A DNA stretch of 64,000 nt from Adiantum capillus-veneris (Eukaryota; Streptophyta; Polypodiopsida; Polypodiales; Pteridaceae), in contig CM043958.1 of NCBI GenBank assembly GCA_014529385.2, forward strand, positions 153,878,793-153,942,792, in the 5' to 3' direction. The number at the start of each line of letters is the position of its first letter. Position 1 is the first letter of the stretch. Of this stretch, positions 52,501 to 63,729 are shown in pieces. The notes beneath the pieces were generated by a model. The model searched no databases and had not been told where the DNA came from. It saw nothing but the letters and a program-made list of their open reading frames with translations. The translations under genes were made by a program, and so were the position numbers.

Positions 52501-54660
52501 TTGTCTTAGTGCTAGTTCTTGGTTGTATTTGGGTAAACCTTATAACATTCCGATCTTTTTCTTTTTTGTGAGCTTGGTTCAAATATAATTTTTTTTCTTG
52601 AGGTTATGTGCATAATTTCATGATTCCATGAAACTTTTTCTATACAATCTTCCTTCAAGAAACCTTTTCTATACAATCTTCCTTCAAGAAACTTGTGTAG
52701 TTTCAATTGCTTAATGATTTTAGAATCTAATAAAATAGGAATCTCCATATCAAATTGAGGTATGTTCATTAGAGTCTACATCTTCAAACCACCTTGGCAT
52801 AATCTCTACAAAGAAAAGATAGATCATCATATACCCCTTTTGGTGCTTCTCCGACATAACTTGAGAAAGGTGATCGACTCTAATATGTGTGGTACCCTTC
52901 TTTACCACTATAGTTAAGTCAAATTACAATAGGATTATGAACCATCTCACTATTTTACTAAATTTGTATCGTTTGTTTACTAAATGGTGCAATGCTTGAT
53001 GTCCACAAAATATATAATCTTCTTGGCCAATAGATAATGCTAAAATTCTTTGCAAACTATATCATCCCCAACCCTTCTCTCTCAGTAGTTATGTAGGTTT
53101 CCACCGAAGTATTCAACTCATATTAGCATAACGCATTGGAAAATCCATGGTTTTTTGTCTGGTTCAGCCAAATCACAACCAATGGCAAGGTTAGATACAT
53201 CTACATGTAAATGAAAGATTTTATTCCAAATTGGTGTCTTTAATATCAACACAGATACCAATGCACCTTTCACTTTTTGAAACGACTCTTTGCACTCAAT
53301 AATTATTTAGTCCAATTGAAGTTAATAATCAAGGCATAAAGATGCTTGGCTACCATGGCATACATGTATATAATCTTCGTTGATATTCACAATGTTCCAT
53401 GAATGCCTAAATTTATTGAGCTATTGTTGGTCTAGCCAAATTTTTGATCTTCTCAAAGTCCATTGATATCCCCTTTTCGGGCCCAAAAAATTTTCCTTGT
53501 CAAATCATAAATACACCTTTCTTAGGGGTTACCCAAATTCTACATAGGCTCCATTTTTCAAAGACTTTTATGAAAATGGTCAAAGTGATCTCCTCGCAAA
53601 GAAAGATGTACACAAAGGTCATCCATATATATCTCCAAGAAACTTCTTAGATAATCTTTGAAGGCATGACTCAACAACCAGATGGTAGCTGGAGCATTGG
53701 TCAATCCAAATGGAATGATCATAAGAAAATATGCTCCACCCAATTGCAAAAGCTAGTGTTGGTCTTTAGGATTTACAGTCAATTGATAATACCCTAGAAA
53801 TCCATTTAAAAATCTATAAGGTTCTTTTCTCGCTACCCATTCCTTCACATGTTCTATGATTGGAACCTGATAGTTACCTTTAATGTTTGCTGCATTCACC
53901 TTCTTGAGATTTACACAAATTCAAAGTTTGCCATTTTGTTTGACCACAATTATAATAGACAAAACCCAATTGGTATGTTCAATCTCAGAGATGAACTCCA
54001 AATCTTTGAGGTTTTCTATCTCCTTTATTTTCTTAGCAAAGGTTTGATTATAGTTATATTGATTTTGTCTCAATGGTTTAGCATTAGATTGCATAAGCCC
54101 AATTGTGTGATGGAAAATGTGAGGATCCACCCCTTTTAAGTCTTTATAAGAACCCTACAAATACATCTCTATATTTCTTTAAGGGTTTTGATATGTCACT
54201 AGCAATATATGGCAGCTTTACCAAGGCTAGATCTATTTGTAGCATCTTTTGGGCCATCATAAGATTTCCCAGGCTCTTTCAACTTCCTCATAGGTTATTG
54301 AACCACAATTCTCCTATATAAAAGTGTATATTTAGTGAAATGTGATGGTACACTTATAGCATTAGTTGATCTATCCTCATTTGATTCCATTTTTGCTGTC
54401 CACACCTCTTTCTAGGTCCTTTTCAACTCCGTATATTTGGCTCTATGCCATTAATTGATGATTTTGATTTATCTTCGACCTCACTTTCCTTTTTAGGTCT
54501 CTTCTTTGACTTAGGTGTTTTCCAGTTCAATTTCTTTTGAGGTTCCTTGGCTTGAGAAAAATAACATCCAATTATTTTTTCTTTGATATAATCATTAGCT
54601 TTTATAGGCATTAGGTAATAAGATTTATCCTTTATTGTTGGCATCGAATGCATACTTGTT
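52500..54660 (-). pseudogene. Ty3/gypsy element W: RT and RNase H remnant
   Basis: Minus strand from about 54230: LKGVDP-like linker, a HTIGLMQSNAKPLRQNQYNYN piece (54090-54030), IKEIENLKDLEFISEIEHTNWV and KQNGKL (54010-53925), then [12 protein letters not shown] (53740) and IYMDDL with the catalytic DD (about 53630), thumb pieces (KGISMDFEKIKNLA near 53450) and RNase H pieces (HLHVDVSNLAIGCDL near 53220). Sequence left of about 52900 and right of 54250 is only tentatively part of W. Many frameshifts. It is a different lineage from X and Y, closer to the copy split at 3391. Confidence 0.75.
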
Positions 54661-55079
54661 CACTTGACCTCTTTTTTTCCTTCTATAATGCTTCTGTTAA
54701 CTGCATCATTGGTTTGGGAAGTCAATTTATTTTCCCCTCCATTTCTCACCAACAATCGCACTTTGAACAAGTGGAATTACTTTTATGAGCTAGAGTTCAG
54801 AGATTTGCTCATACAAGGTCTTGAAGATCGTAGTAGATACATCAACTTTACACAAGAGGAAAAACAACCTATCTTTTGGTGGAAGCAATGATGAATAACA
54901 ATAAGAGCTACAAGTTTCTTCAACTGAATTCAGTAAGTGCTTCGATACCATACATCTCTCGCTGGGCAATACATTTTAAGATCTTTGATCCTGGGGGGTG
55001 CTTATGGAAACTTTTTTTAATGGAGGAGGTTTACTCAGCTACTTCATTACATTATGCTATTGGCTCTAGAGAGAACCTT
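54661..55079. other. Junction between gypsy remnants W and V
   Basis: No recognised domain. Plus-strand frames (54664-54891, 54876-55103) show no conserved motif and are probably chance. Confidence 0.3.
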
Positions 55080-55395
55080 TCACAAGTATTTCTTTTGTAC
55101 TAGTAGAATGGGTGAAAAAAATGGAGATGAACAAGACCTATCCATCTCTTTCTCCACAAGCTCATTTACTTGCCTCATAATCTCCTCTTCTTGGGCTAGT
55201 GAGACTTGATAAAGAGGTTTATTAGGAGGTGAGCTACCAGGTAGAAGTTCTATGGAATGATCATCTTGTCCCTTTTTGGGAGGTAGCTCCCTAGGAATGT
55301 CATCCGTAAACACATCTTGAAACTTATTTAGGAAACTAGAAAGTGCTAATTTCTCTTAAGTTTAATTTTTAACTTCATAGGAACACATGCATCTT
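55080..55395 (-). pseudogene. Gypsy element V: RT start
   Basis: Minus strand 55313-55080: DDIPRELPPKKGQDDHSIELLPGSSPPNKPLY, then EEIMRQVNELVEKEM and SPILLVQKK, the standard entry into gypsy reverse transcriptase. It breaks off right after LVQKK, so the enzyme is lost. Confidence 0.8.
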
Positions 55396-55397
55396 TC

Positions 55398-55910
55398 TTA
55401 GATTCCTTGACAATGACCATGCAACAAGAAAGAGAACTTTTTATTACTTTGTCCAAAAGTTTGAGTTTGTACAAGAGGTATAGTGTTGCCCGCACTATTA
55501 ACATTACGCGCAACATCCTTGCCTTGATAGAAAAAGAGGACTTTTCTCTTTGGAAACTTCATAGTGGTAGCCATGCGATCAAACCACGGTGCCCCTAGGA
55601 TAATGTCTTCATGCCTGAGTTGAGAGATGAAGAAATCCTCCTTGTCGACATAAATTTGCAAATAGTGCCTTAGGTTCCCAATCAATGGAATGACTAAGAA
55701 CTCTTGCCCTTTGAAAGCTCCATCGACTTGTACCACATCGCCCATCTCAAAGTCAGGAATTTCTAGCTTGGTAGCTACTTCAACAGAAATGAAGTTGTGG
55801 GTAGAGCTAGGGTCAAAGGATATGCAAGCATTGTGATCTCTTACTTTTCCCCAAGCATAAGAGAGTGTTGCCCCTTTGCAATGGACTTCTTCTTTTAGAG
55901 CTTCCACCAT
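55398..55910 (-). pseudogene. Gypsy element V: protease
   Basis: A 170-codon frame. ISFDPSSTHNFISVEVATKLE (residues ~29-49) is the aspartyl-protease active-site region with catalytic Asp followed by Pro-Ser-Ser where plant copies have Ser/Thr/Pro-Gly. DIILGAPWFDRM (~105-116) is the second conserved block. Similar in order to the Y protease. Confidence 0.8.
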
Positions 55911-57362
55911 GGTGGCTCTAGGAGGGTCGTTACGTTCACTTCTCTTGGGACATGCACATAAAATATGACCTTGCTCTCCACACTTGAAACACTCGTTATC
56001 TTTACGATAATGTTTAGCCTCTTCACGAGAAGGTTTATTTTTACCTTTGTAGCCCTTTTCTTTTTCCTTTATCTTATTGTTATTGTTGTTAGCCTTGGGA
56101 GAATTCTGCGTTGCATTGTTCTTCCCCTTTGGCTCAAGTGGTTCCTTGGCTTTTGTTGACTCTAATTAGAGCCCTTCTTAGTCTCTTGTTGGAAATGAAT
56201 CCTTGAAGCGACCATAGTATGATGTATGTCCTCTGTAATAGTTTTAGGTCTTTGTGAGTTGACATACTCAACTCCTCAGATAGGCCATCACAAAATTGTT
56301 GCTTTTGTTCCACAAAGTCTATATTTTTGTAGACAGTGGGTTTGAGATTTAACTCCCAAAACATATCTACATACTTTTGAAAGACTCATATGGGGCTATC
56401 TTCAAGCTTCGCCATTCCGTGAGGAATTTGTCTTTGGCATCACTTGAAAGGAATTGCTTTGTAATAGCAATCCTCAAAGCTTTCCAAGTCTTTGGAGCTT
56501 CACCTTGGCTACATAAACTTGCCCACCATTGACGGGCTGACTTTTGGAAATGCATAGAAACACTTTGGAGCTTTGAAGATTTTGAGATATATTCATCTCC
56601 AAAAGCCGCATCAAATTGTTGAATAAAGGCCAGTACTTTGTCAATTACTCCGAAAGTTCCATCATAGATAAGAAAGATGATGTTGTTTCTTTCCTCTTTG
56701 AATTTCTTCAACTTACGTGACCTCTTACACGCCGCATAGATCCTTTGTTTACCCCTTCTCTTTTCTCTTGGATGGCAAGTCACTATCCTTCAAGAAAGAA
56801 GATAAAGATGATGATGATGAAGAAGAGGCTGAAAAAGACAAAGATGGTGACCGCTTTCTTTGATTTATTTTTCTTGGATTTCTTTCTCCCTTCTTGGAAT
56901 TAGCATGGAGGAGTGCTTGATAACTTCATCTTCTTTTGGGAAGGAGTAGGTGATCGGCATGCCCACCATCATCTTAGGGCAGCATCACTTTCAAAGGTAG
57001 GTGGAGTGCCACTCTCATACCTCTCCCTTGAAAGTTTCAAGGCGCACTTCTTCTTCTCAAAAAGTTTGCCTTGGAGGTCTTTCCAGTATCTCCTCTTCAT
57101 TATTCAAAGAGATTCCTCTTTTGGAGTTCTCACTTGGAGGCTTCACATAATATCTCTCTTCTTGGGCACTTGGGGGAAACTTGGGCTTGAAGAGCTTGAA
57201 TTTGGCTTAGAACCTCCACTTGAAAAATAGGGTTTCCCATTGCTTCTTGTAACTTGTTAACAAAGTACTTGTGATAACTCCGCAACCATCATCAAAGGTT
57301 ATACCATGAGCTAAATCTATGTTGTCAATATTAATTACATTCTCTTGATTATGTTGGGCCAT
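55911..57362 (-). pseudogene. Gypsy element V: gag with CCHC knuckle
   Basis: From ATG at 57362 (MAQHNQENVINIDNIDLAHG) on the minus strand through lysine/glutamate-rich sequence with several stops, to the capsid core at 56783-56367 (KVLAFIQQFDAAFGDEY, ARQWWASL, WRSLKIAPYESF). A complete CCHC knuckle CFKCGEQGHILC follows at about 55990. A poly-Asp-coding GAT run lies near 56800. Confidence 0.8.
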
Positions 57363-57765
57363 GATTAAATTTTATTTTATGTGTATGCTAACTCTTTCCT
57401 GAGCACTTCCAAAAATTTGGCTATCACTCCTCTTATCCGTTGAAAATTAGCACTCAAGTAACTACACCGATGGTTTAGAATATTGGTAATTGCAAAGAGT
57501 AGTGGAGTGGGTTTAAAGTTGTGAGGTTGGCACCGGTTCCTATTGAGCTTGCTAATAGCTCAATAATGGTTAAACCGTAGGCAAGTCTCAAAAGAATCCA
57601 TTATTAAGACCATAGTTCTCCATGATGGTGTCCCTTGTACCCCGTAAACAGGCATACCCACAAGTTAATAAATCCCAATCTCACTTACCCTTTTGCAATG
57701 AACAGCTCCAACCTTTCCTAGATTACTCAAGGACCTCTCTTCTTAGGCAACAAAAGAGAATTCTT

Positions 57766-57778
57766 GGCATTGATACCA
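57766..57778 (-). promoter_or_regulatory. Primer binding site of element V
   Basis: TGGTATCAATGCC on the minus strand, one base after the LTR end TCTGACA. A variant of the Met-tRNA primer site. Confidence 0.75.
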
Positions 57779-57779
57779 A

Positions 57780-58352
57780 TGTCAGAGAATCTAATACTTA
57801 CTTTTAGATTCAACAAAATTTAATTATAAAAGGAGAGAGTTTTCATTTAAGAGAGAGAGATAGGAAGGAGACCACAGGCTGTGCTGGGATGATTTCTTTA
57901 CACAAACATACATTTAAAATGCTTTAACCATGCACATAATTCAAAGAGAATAACTAATTAATATTGACAACTCCATGAGGATCAAATTTGCTTGGAGCCG
58001 GTCCCCCCTCCAAAAAGGACTTGTATATAATCCTTACAATACATGTTTGTGCTCTTGCAGAGCCTTGCTTGAATCAAGAAGATGTTTTCTTCATGATTCC
58101 ATGGTATAAGCCTCCTTCCCAAACCCTAACACCCCAACAGGGAGAAGGAACTGAGGGGAAAGAGAAAGTTGAAGGTGGACATAAGTATTTTTTAAGTAAG
58201 GGAATCGATACTCTTATGTACACTTGCTCATAGGCAATCTCTTAGCATACCTTAGTAATGGAGTAGTAGAGATGGAGATAGAGAAACTTTCATTGGCTTG
58301 GATTTGCATCCATAGCCAAGAGCTTGAGCATAGAGTCCGTCTCTAAGCTCCC

Positions 58353-58400
<48 letters not shown>

Positions 58401-58573
58401 CCAATATTGGGCACTTGAGAGAGTGTGTGAAAGGAGCAAGAAGAGGCCCATAATTCCCACAAGCCCCCCCTTTTATACTTATGCTATTGTACAACTAGAC
58501 TTGAATTAGAATGCTTCACTCTTGACCAATGAGGTGGGAACACCTCCTAGTGCAACTCAAGCATGCCCAACAC
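57780..58573 (-). repeat. Presumed 5' LTR of element V
   Basis: On the minus strand it ends ...AGATTCTCTGACA at 57780. Its outer end is inferred to lie at or near 58573, where the CACTA terminus begins. It contains a (GA)n run (58355-58396). No second LTR copy is in the window, so the extent is tentative. Confidence 0.5.
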
Positions 58574-58785
58574 TCACTACAAGAGGTTCTTTAGTGTAGC
58601 GACGCTCGTAGTGTGACGCTCAAATGTGAAGTCTCGGCGTCGCTATGAGCATCATTAAAGTCTTTGTTATATAGCGATGCTCATAGCGACGCCTATAACG
58701 ACGTCGACCCTATAAAAATAATCCAAGAGCTCCAAAACTCAAATCTGTAGATGTGAGTTTCGACGCTCTCTGCAAAACAAGTATA
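58574..58785 (+). repeat. CACTA terminus and subterminal region, copy B
   Basis: Begins CACTACAAGAGGTTCTTTAG, the inverted counterpart of 15371, with the same GACGC/GCGTC motifs and a hairpin at 58728-58769. Element sequence extends to the right. Confidence 0.8.
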
Positions 58786-58822
58786 CCCCCCCCCCCCCCC
58801 CCCCCCCCCCCCCGGCCCCCCC

Positions 58823-58881
<59 letters not shown>
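58786..58881 (+). repeat. Poly-C tract and (CT)n(CA)n microsatellite
   Basis: 28 consecutive C (58786-58813), GG, seven C, then CT and CA runs. The same order occurs at 62462-62572. Confidence 0.9.
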
Positions 58882-58884
<3 letters not shown>

Positions 58885-59479
58885 TTACCTATACAATAGT
58901 TTGATTATATAGAAACAAAAAAAGCAGGTATTCTTTCCCTTATGGTAATACTTGTTGAAAAAGGAATTAAATAAAAGATGGGGGGTTAACCTTCTTCCTC
59001 CTAACACAACATGGGAACCCACCTCTTGGGGGATATTTTGAGATAGCGTCTTTCAGTACCTTAAAGCTCACGCCCGCTGGCTCTGTCTGTCTCACTTAAC
59101 TACATTGCAATTTATATGATACTCCCTATATGGGGTCTCTCTCTCCCTCTTAGCTCCCCAAATATAAGCAGGAGTGGCCACATAGGCAGCTTGGGAAGCA
59201 ATAGCTACTGAGTACATGATCGTGGGCGTCTTCACCTTAAACTTGCTCGAAGGCTACTAAGAAGATATGGAAGTTGTTGAGATACCATCTTAGGTTGGTA
59301 CTCGCCTTGATACCTTGATGAGATACGTTAATGTTTTTTCTGCTAAAACAGACATTTACGAACTAATGGCACCTGTTTTTAGTTATTTTTTCTGCGATTG
59401 CATAACTAGGTAATTAAAAGATGGCATGAAATACATGATGATCATACTGTGTATTAGTTGGTTTCTTGACCATGGAATG
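58882..59479. other. Unrecognised, start of gene-like insert
   Basis: AT-rich sequence without a recognised domain between copy B of the CACTA region and the tandem repeats that follow. Confidence 0.3.
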
Positions 59480-60345
59480 GTAATTAGTTTCTGTCTTTGT
59501 GTAAGCACCTGTAAATCGTTTTTTTGATAAGGGTATTTGTTTAAACCTTATAAATGGTGCTTGCTATGGCAATTTTTGGATAAGGAAATGGGGTATCTTA
59601 TACGAGATACTCTCAGAATTGTGGTTATTTGTCACTTTATCAGATTTATGGAAATTTTTGCTTGGTTCCTTTTGAGCAAAAAGCTGGTTTTTTCTTCTTA
59701 ATCAAACACCAGTAACTCTTTTTAGATGGTATAGTAACCAATGCAGTAACAATATAGTGGTGCTTTAATGTGGCAGCGCTCGGGCATTAAAAAATGGGGG
59801 ACCTTATACTTGAAACTGTTTTTTTGGCCTAGAGTCGGGGCTAGTAAAGTATCTGTATCAGATACATGGAAAGTTCTGCATACTACTGGGTAGTGCGAAG
59901 AGGTTTGGTTTATTTTGAACAAAAGGTTGGTGTTTTTTCAGCTCGAACAACACCTGTAACTCATCTTAGATGATATGGTAACCAATGCACAACTAGTATA
60001 GTGGTGCTTCAATGTGGTAGTACTCGGACAATGAAAAATGGGGGATCTTCTACTTGATACTGTCATTTTTTTGGCCTGAAGTTAGGACAGTTGAGACTCT
60101 ATATCGGATACATGGAAATTTTTGCATACTAATAAGTAGTGTAAAGGGGTTTCTTTTCATTGGTCCACGTTTGGGTCTGCTACACTTACAAAGGATCCTG
60201 CGTAGTAAGTTATATCGCTTAATTGACAGTACTGGTAACATATATGGGTTTTTCCTCCTTGGGCTACACTTACAAAGGATCCCGCATAGTAAGTTAAATA
60301 GCATGAAGTTGAGAATACTGGTAACATATATGGGTTTTTTCTCCT
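59480..60345 (+). repeat. Degenerate ~240-bp and 84-bp tandem repeats
   Basis: Units of about 242 bp, aligned by TAGATGRTATRGTAACCAATGCA at 59723 and 59967, with a more diverged unit before 59723. An 84-bp direct duplication follows, starting GCTACACTTACAAAGGATCC at 60179 and 60263. The frame 60054-60449 spans them and is probably not a gene. Confidence 0.7.
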
Positions 60346-60900
60346 TACTAATCCTCTTAACTTGGGCTCTTTTAGTGGGGTTTTTTTATGATAAAAACTC
60401 TGGTAGGTTGACAGTTGAAAATGAATATGTGATTGTTAAGAAGGCTTGACAAAAGCTAAAAAGTTTTTTTGAAGATATCCAGAGTTGGTTTTAAGAAACA
60501 CTTTATGGATTCATGGTAATTAGTTAAGCCAGTATAATCGAAGCATGACAAAATTGGCAAAGGATGTTCTGGAATTGGTACATATCTCAAGTTGATAATT
60601 AGGTTACTTTATGCTTTATGATACTTGGGAATTTTGGGCCTAAAAACAAATTGGCATAACAATTTTCTAAAAACAAACTAACTTATAGGGTCTTTTTTGA
60701 AACATTGGGATAAAAAGAGAACATACAATTACTGAAAATTGTTTCTGAAAAGAACCGAAAAAACATGAACATTTTTTGACAGTGGTTTTAGGTTAAAAAG
60801 GGTTGTAAGTTGGACATGGATAATAACTGATATAGTGCATTGACACCTGTAATACACATCCAAGGCTAACGAATCTGTTGTCTTGTTTAAATGAATGTAG
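60346..60900. other. AT-rich, intron-like stretch
   Basis: No coding motif; base composition resembles plant intron sequence. It ends at an AATGTAG|G acceptor-like site. Confidence 0.3.
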
Positions 60901-61089
60901 GTGAGGACTCCTTCCTTTCTTGGATTTTATTATTGGCTTAAATCTATTGTCAGTCAAGATAATACACCCGCTCTTACCACTTGGGAAGTAATTCTAGATT
61001 GGATCACTATCATTGTATACTTGAATGAGGCTTCATTCTCATATGCCATGTACAAAGATAATTCTAAGACTGAGTTATTTTTGTACTAA
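60901..61089 (+). CDS. Possible exon of unknown gene, I
   Basis: A 62-codon open frame after an acceptor-like AATGTAG (RTPSFLGFYYWLKSIVSQ... WEVILDWITIIVYLNEASFS). I do not recognise it. The composition is protein-like and not simple sequence. It lies upstream of two more exon-like frames on the same strand. Confidence 0.3.
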   Translation: MRTPSFLGFYYWLKSIVSQDNTPALTTWEVILDWITIIVYLNEASFSYAMYKDNSKTELFLY

Positions 61090-61308
61090 TTTTTGCCTAT
61101 TCTCTGAAGCCAGCTATCTTTTGAATGTAAAGGTTCAATTATGTCTTATTATATAAGTTAAGACAGATACACACACGTATACATAAGTTTTTTTCCAAAA
61201 ATTGGGACGCTGGCTTTAGAGACTATCTTGAATCTTGGTTCTATGCTTGGACACACTGCCGTTAATTCCTTGATTGGTTGGCTTTTGTTAGGTTGTCCTA
61301 CATAAGCT

Positions 61309-61598
61309 AAGATTCTAGTCTCCTGCTCAAGGCTTCCATGGTCTCTGACCCTGCCGGTTTGAGGATTGCAGGCCCAAAATACTGGACTAATCATATATAT
61401 ACTTTCTTTCAGGATCACAAACGCTTTAAGTTGACAACTTGCATGAGGGTAAACCACGACCTGGAGAAACATCCAAAGATTTTAGAACAAATTAAATTTT
61501 ACCTAAAGGACCAGACTCCTAAAAATGCCCTACCTGTTAGAACTAGACCTTTTTTGGCTAGACGGGCCAAACATTGTATTAGGTACTACCACAAGTAA
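61309..61598 (+). CDS. Possible exon of unknown gene, II
   Basis: Open frame containing DHKRFKLTTCMRVNHDLEKHP and KILEQIKFYLKDQTP. A strong acceptor TATATACTTTCTTTCAG lies directly before GATCAC at 61414 and a donor-like TTAG|GTACTA at about 61580. Unknown family. Phase at the donor (2) does not match phase 0 at the next acceptor, so the model is not closed. Confidence 0.35.
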
Positions 61599-61633
61599 TC
61601 CATAACTTACTAACTAATTTTATCTATTGCAGA

Positions 61634-62262
61634 CCCTTGCTCTCTCGCAAGGCTTGGAAATTTCTTTTGAACCCCTTTCTGTGGCCACCTCTCTTGTCCT
61701 CAGATGTATTGGCAACTTGGATGCTTCTCAATTAATATATGAGTCGGCTCTATCTTCTGACAAAAAAATGTCTTACACATGCTGTCCTTTAATGATTGGG
61801 TCAAAATTCTAGCTACCTTGGACTACCTTGGACAAGGACTCCAGAGATGTGGTGAATATGATTGCTCAGTACATAGCCCAAGTGCCTATTCTTTCTTTAC
61901 AATATCAGCAAGAGCTTGCCTTATTTTCGTCTTCTAGAGTTGATCCATCTAAATTTTTGAAAAAATTATGTGGGCTCAATCCATCTTTTAATAGTGCCCC
62001 TGCTGCCCCTTCTATTCCTCAAACCAGTGGAATATTTTGCAGAGATAGCGCAGCTCTTGAGGCTCTCAAGGAATTCCAAAATAGTCTTTGTTCCCTAAGT
62101 GACTCTAACCTTTTAGAACTGGTTCCCAAGGTTTTCAAGGTTTCTCCCTTCCTCCCTGTCAGACAGATTGAAATTGAATCCTTTGGTGTGGATCATCAGC
62201 TTTGGGTTCTTCCTAACAAAGCTTTTTCGGAACCTATTCTTAGCGAGACTTGGTTTATCTAG
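61634..62262 (+). CDS. Possible exon of unknown gene, III
   Basis: After an acceptor CTATTGCAG (61632) comes TLALSQGLEISFEPLSVATSL; a TAG at about 61810 breaks the frame, and 61828-62262 continues as a 144-codon frame (MDKDSRDVVNMIAQYIAQVP, DPSKFLKKLCGLN, a short Ala/Pro/Ser linker, RQIEIESFGVDHQLWVL), ending at a TAG. Not recognised. It could be a host gene fragment carried by the transposon, or an accessory transposon gene. The TAG might be spliced out (TTCTAG looks like an acceptor). Confidence 0.35.
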
Positions 62263-62340
62263 CTAACCTTCCAACTGCCACCATTGAGGATTGTAGAATC
62301 AAAATTCTGAAAGGTGGCCAAAGCCCCCTTCAACCTCAAC

Positions 62341-62460
62341 CTCAGTCTTTGCTATATAGCGATGCTCATAGCGACGCCTATAACGACGTCGACCCTGTAA
62401 AAATAATCTAAGAGCGCCAAAAATCAGATGTGTAGATTTAAGTTTTGACGCTCTCTGCGA
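62341..62460 (+). repeat. CACTA subterminal region, copy C (no terminus)
   Basis: Repeats 58651-58785 starting at GTCTTTGYTATATAGCGATGC, including the hairpin at 62411-62452, but the outermost ~75 bp with CACTACAAG are missing. Confidence 0.85.
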
Positions 62461-62461
62461 A

Positions 62462-62491
62462 CCCCCCCCCCCCCCCCCCCCCCCCGCCCCT

Positions 62492-62573
<82 letters not shown>

Positions 62574-62643
62574 GGAGAGGAGGGAGAGCCAGGTATGCTC
62601 CCTCCCTCTCCTCTCTCTCTAATTTTACCTTACTCTCTTTATT

Positions 62644-62678
<35 letters not shown>

Positions 62679-62682
62679 TTGT

Positions 62683-62751
<69 letters not shown>

Positions 62752-62789
62752 CACACATGCATAAACAAAGAGAACACACACACACACAC

Positions 62790-62835
<46 letters not shown>
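62462..62835 (+). repeat. Poly-C tract and compound CT/CA/GT/GA microsatellites
   Basis: 24 C at 62462-62485, then (CT)n, (CA)n to 62572, a short unique piece (GGAGAGGAGGGAGAGCCAGGTATG) shared inverted with about 15095-15125, and further (CT)(CA)(GT)(GA) blocks. Predicted proteins are artefacts. Confidence 0.9.
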
Positions 62836-62843
<8 letters not shown>

Positions 62844-63082
62844 GATTTATGAGACCAATCCGATAAACTCCTTGTGGATCCAATCTAATGTCTGCGTTGT
62901 TTGAGAAAGTAGGGCATCGATTGGTGAAGAGCTTTGTCAATGTCTGCCTTTGTAAATAGACATACTGGGCATCTCCCATATCGCGCTAGAGTAGTCGTGA
63001 TCCTCTGATGGAGCCTCGGTCGATGTTGTGGAGGTCTAGCTCTCCCGAGTTCAATGGCTCTAAATCAACTAATGTATCTGTA

Positions 63083-63174
<92 letters not shown>

Positions 63175-63521
63175 ATAAGTTTAGGATTTAGTTTTTATAT
63201 TTAAGTTAGAGTTTATGTTTAGATTTTATGTTAGAGGTTTGGGCTTAGGTTTATGATTTAACTCTATATTTAAGGTTTAGATCATAGTTAGGGATATTTT
63301 AAGATAGTCAGTGATTAGAGCTTAGGTTTAGATATAAGATAAATTTTGGATTTAGTTTTTATATTTAAGTTTAGCTTCAAGAGTCAGAGTTAGGTTTAAG
63401 GTTATGCTTGCAGTAGTTTGCATGTAGCTCACATGAGTTTAGGTATGTAGTTGTTTGCAAGCTCACATGTGCAAACGGCTCTTCCGCAAGCCGCTTGCGC
63501 ATGTGAGTTTGCAAGTAAGTA
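62836..63521 (+). repeat. CACTA terminal region, inner part, copy C
   Basis: Inverted counterpart of 14170-14820: ATGCCAAAATGATTTATGAGACC, the GTAGTCGTGATCC block, a TG/GA microsatellite (63085-63173), TTTAGGTTTA-type repeats and an AAACGGCT...AGCCGCTT palindrome (63473-63498). Confidence 0.8.
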
Positions 63522-63688
63522 AAGAGCAATTGTTGTAAGTGAAGCAACCATTTTGTGGGTGCGCAATGCGAGAGTGCAGAGGCTTCTATAGAGTGCTTTG
63601 AAAAAGATGTTTTTTACGTGAAAAAGATGGAGTTCAAAAATGACTTTCTACTTTCTACTCTCTTCTCTCTACCTTCTCTACCTTCTCT

Positions 63689-63729
<41 letters not shown>

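Noticed and set aside
15371-58574. One giant 43-kb CACTA element bounded by the two CACTACAAG ends
   Set aside because: The ends point outward: element sequence lies left of 15371 and right of 58574, so they belong to two different copies.
59480-60449. 131-codon hydrophobic protein
   Set aside because: The frame runs through two tandem-repeat units and has no motif beyond repeat translation.
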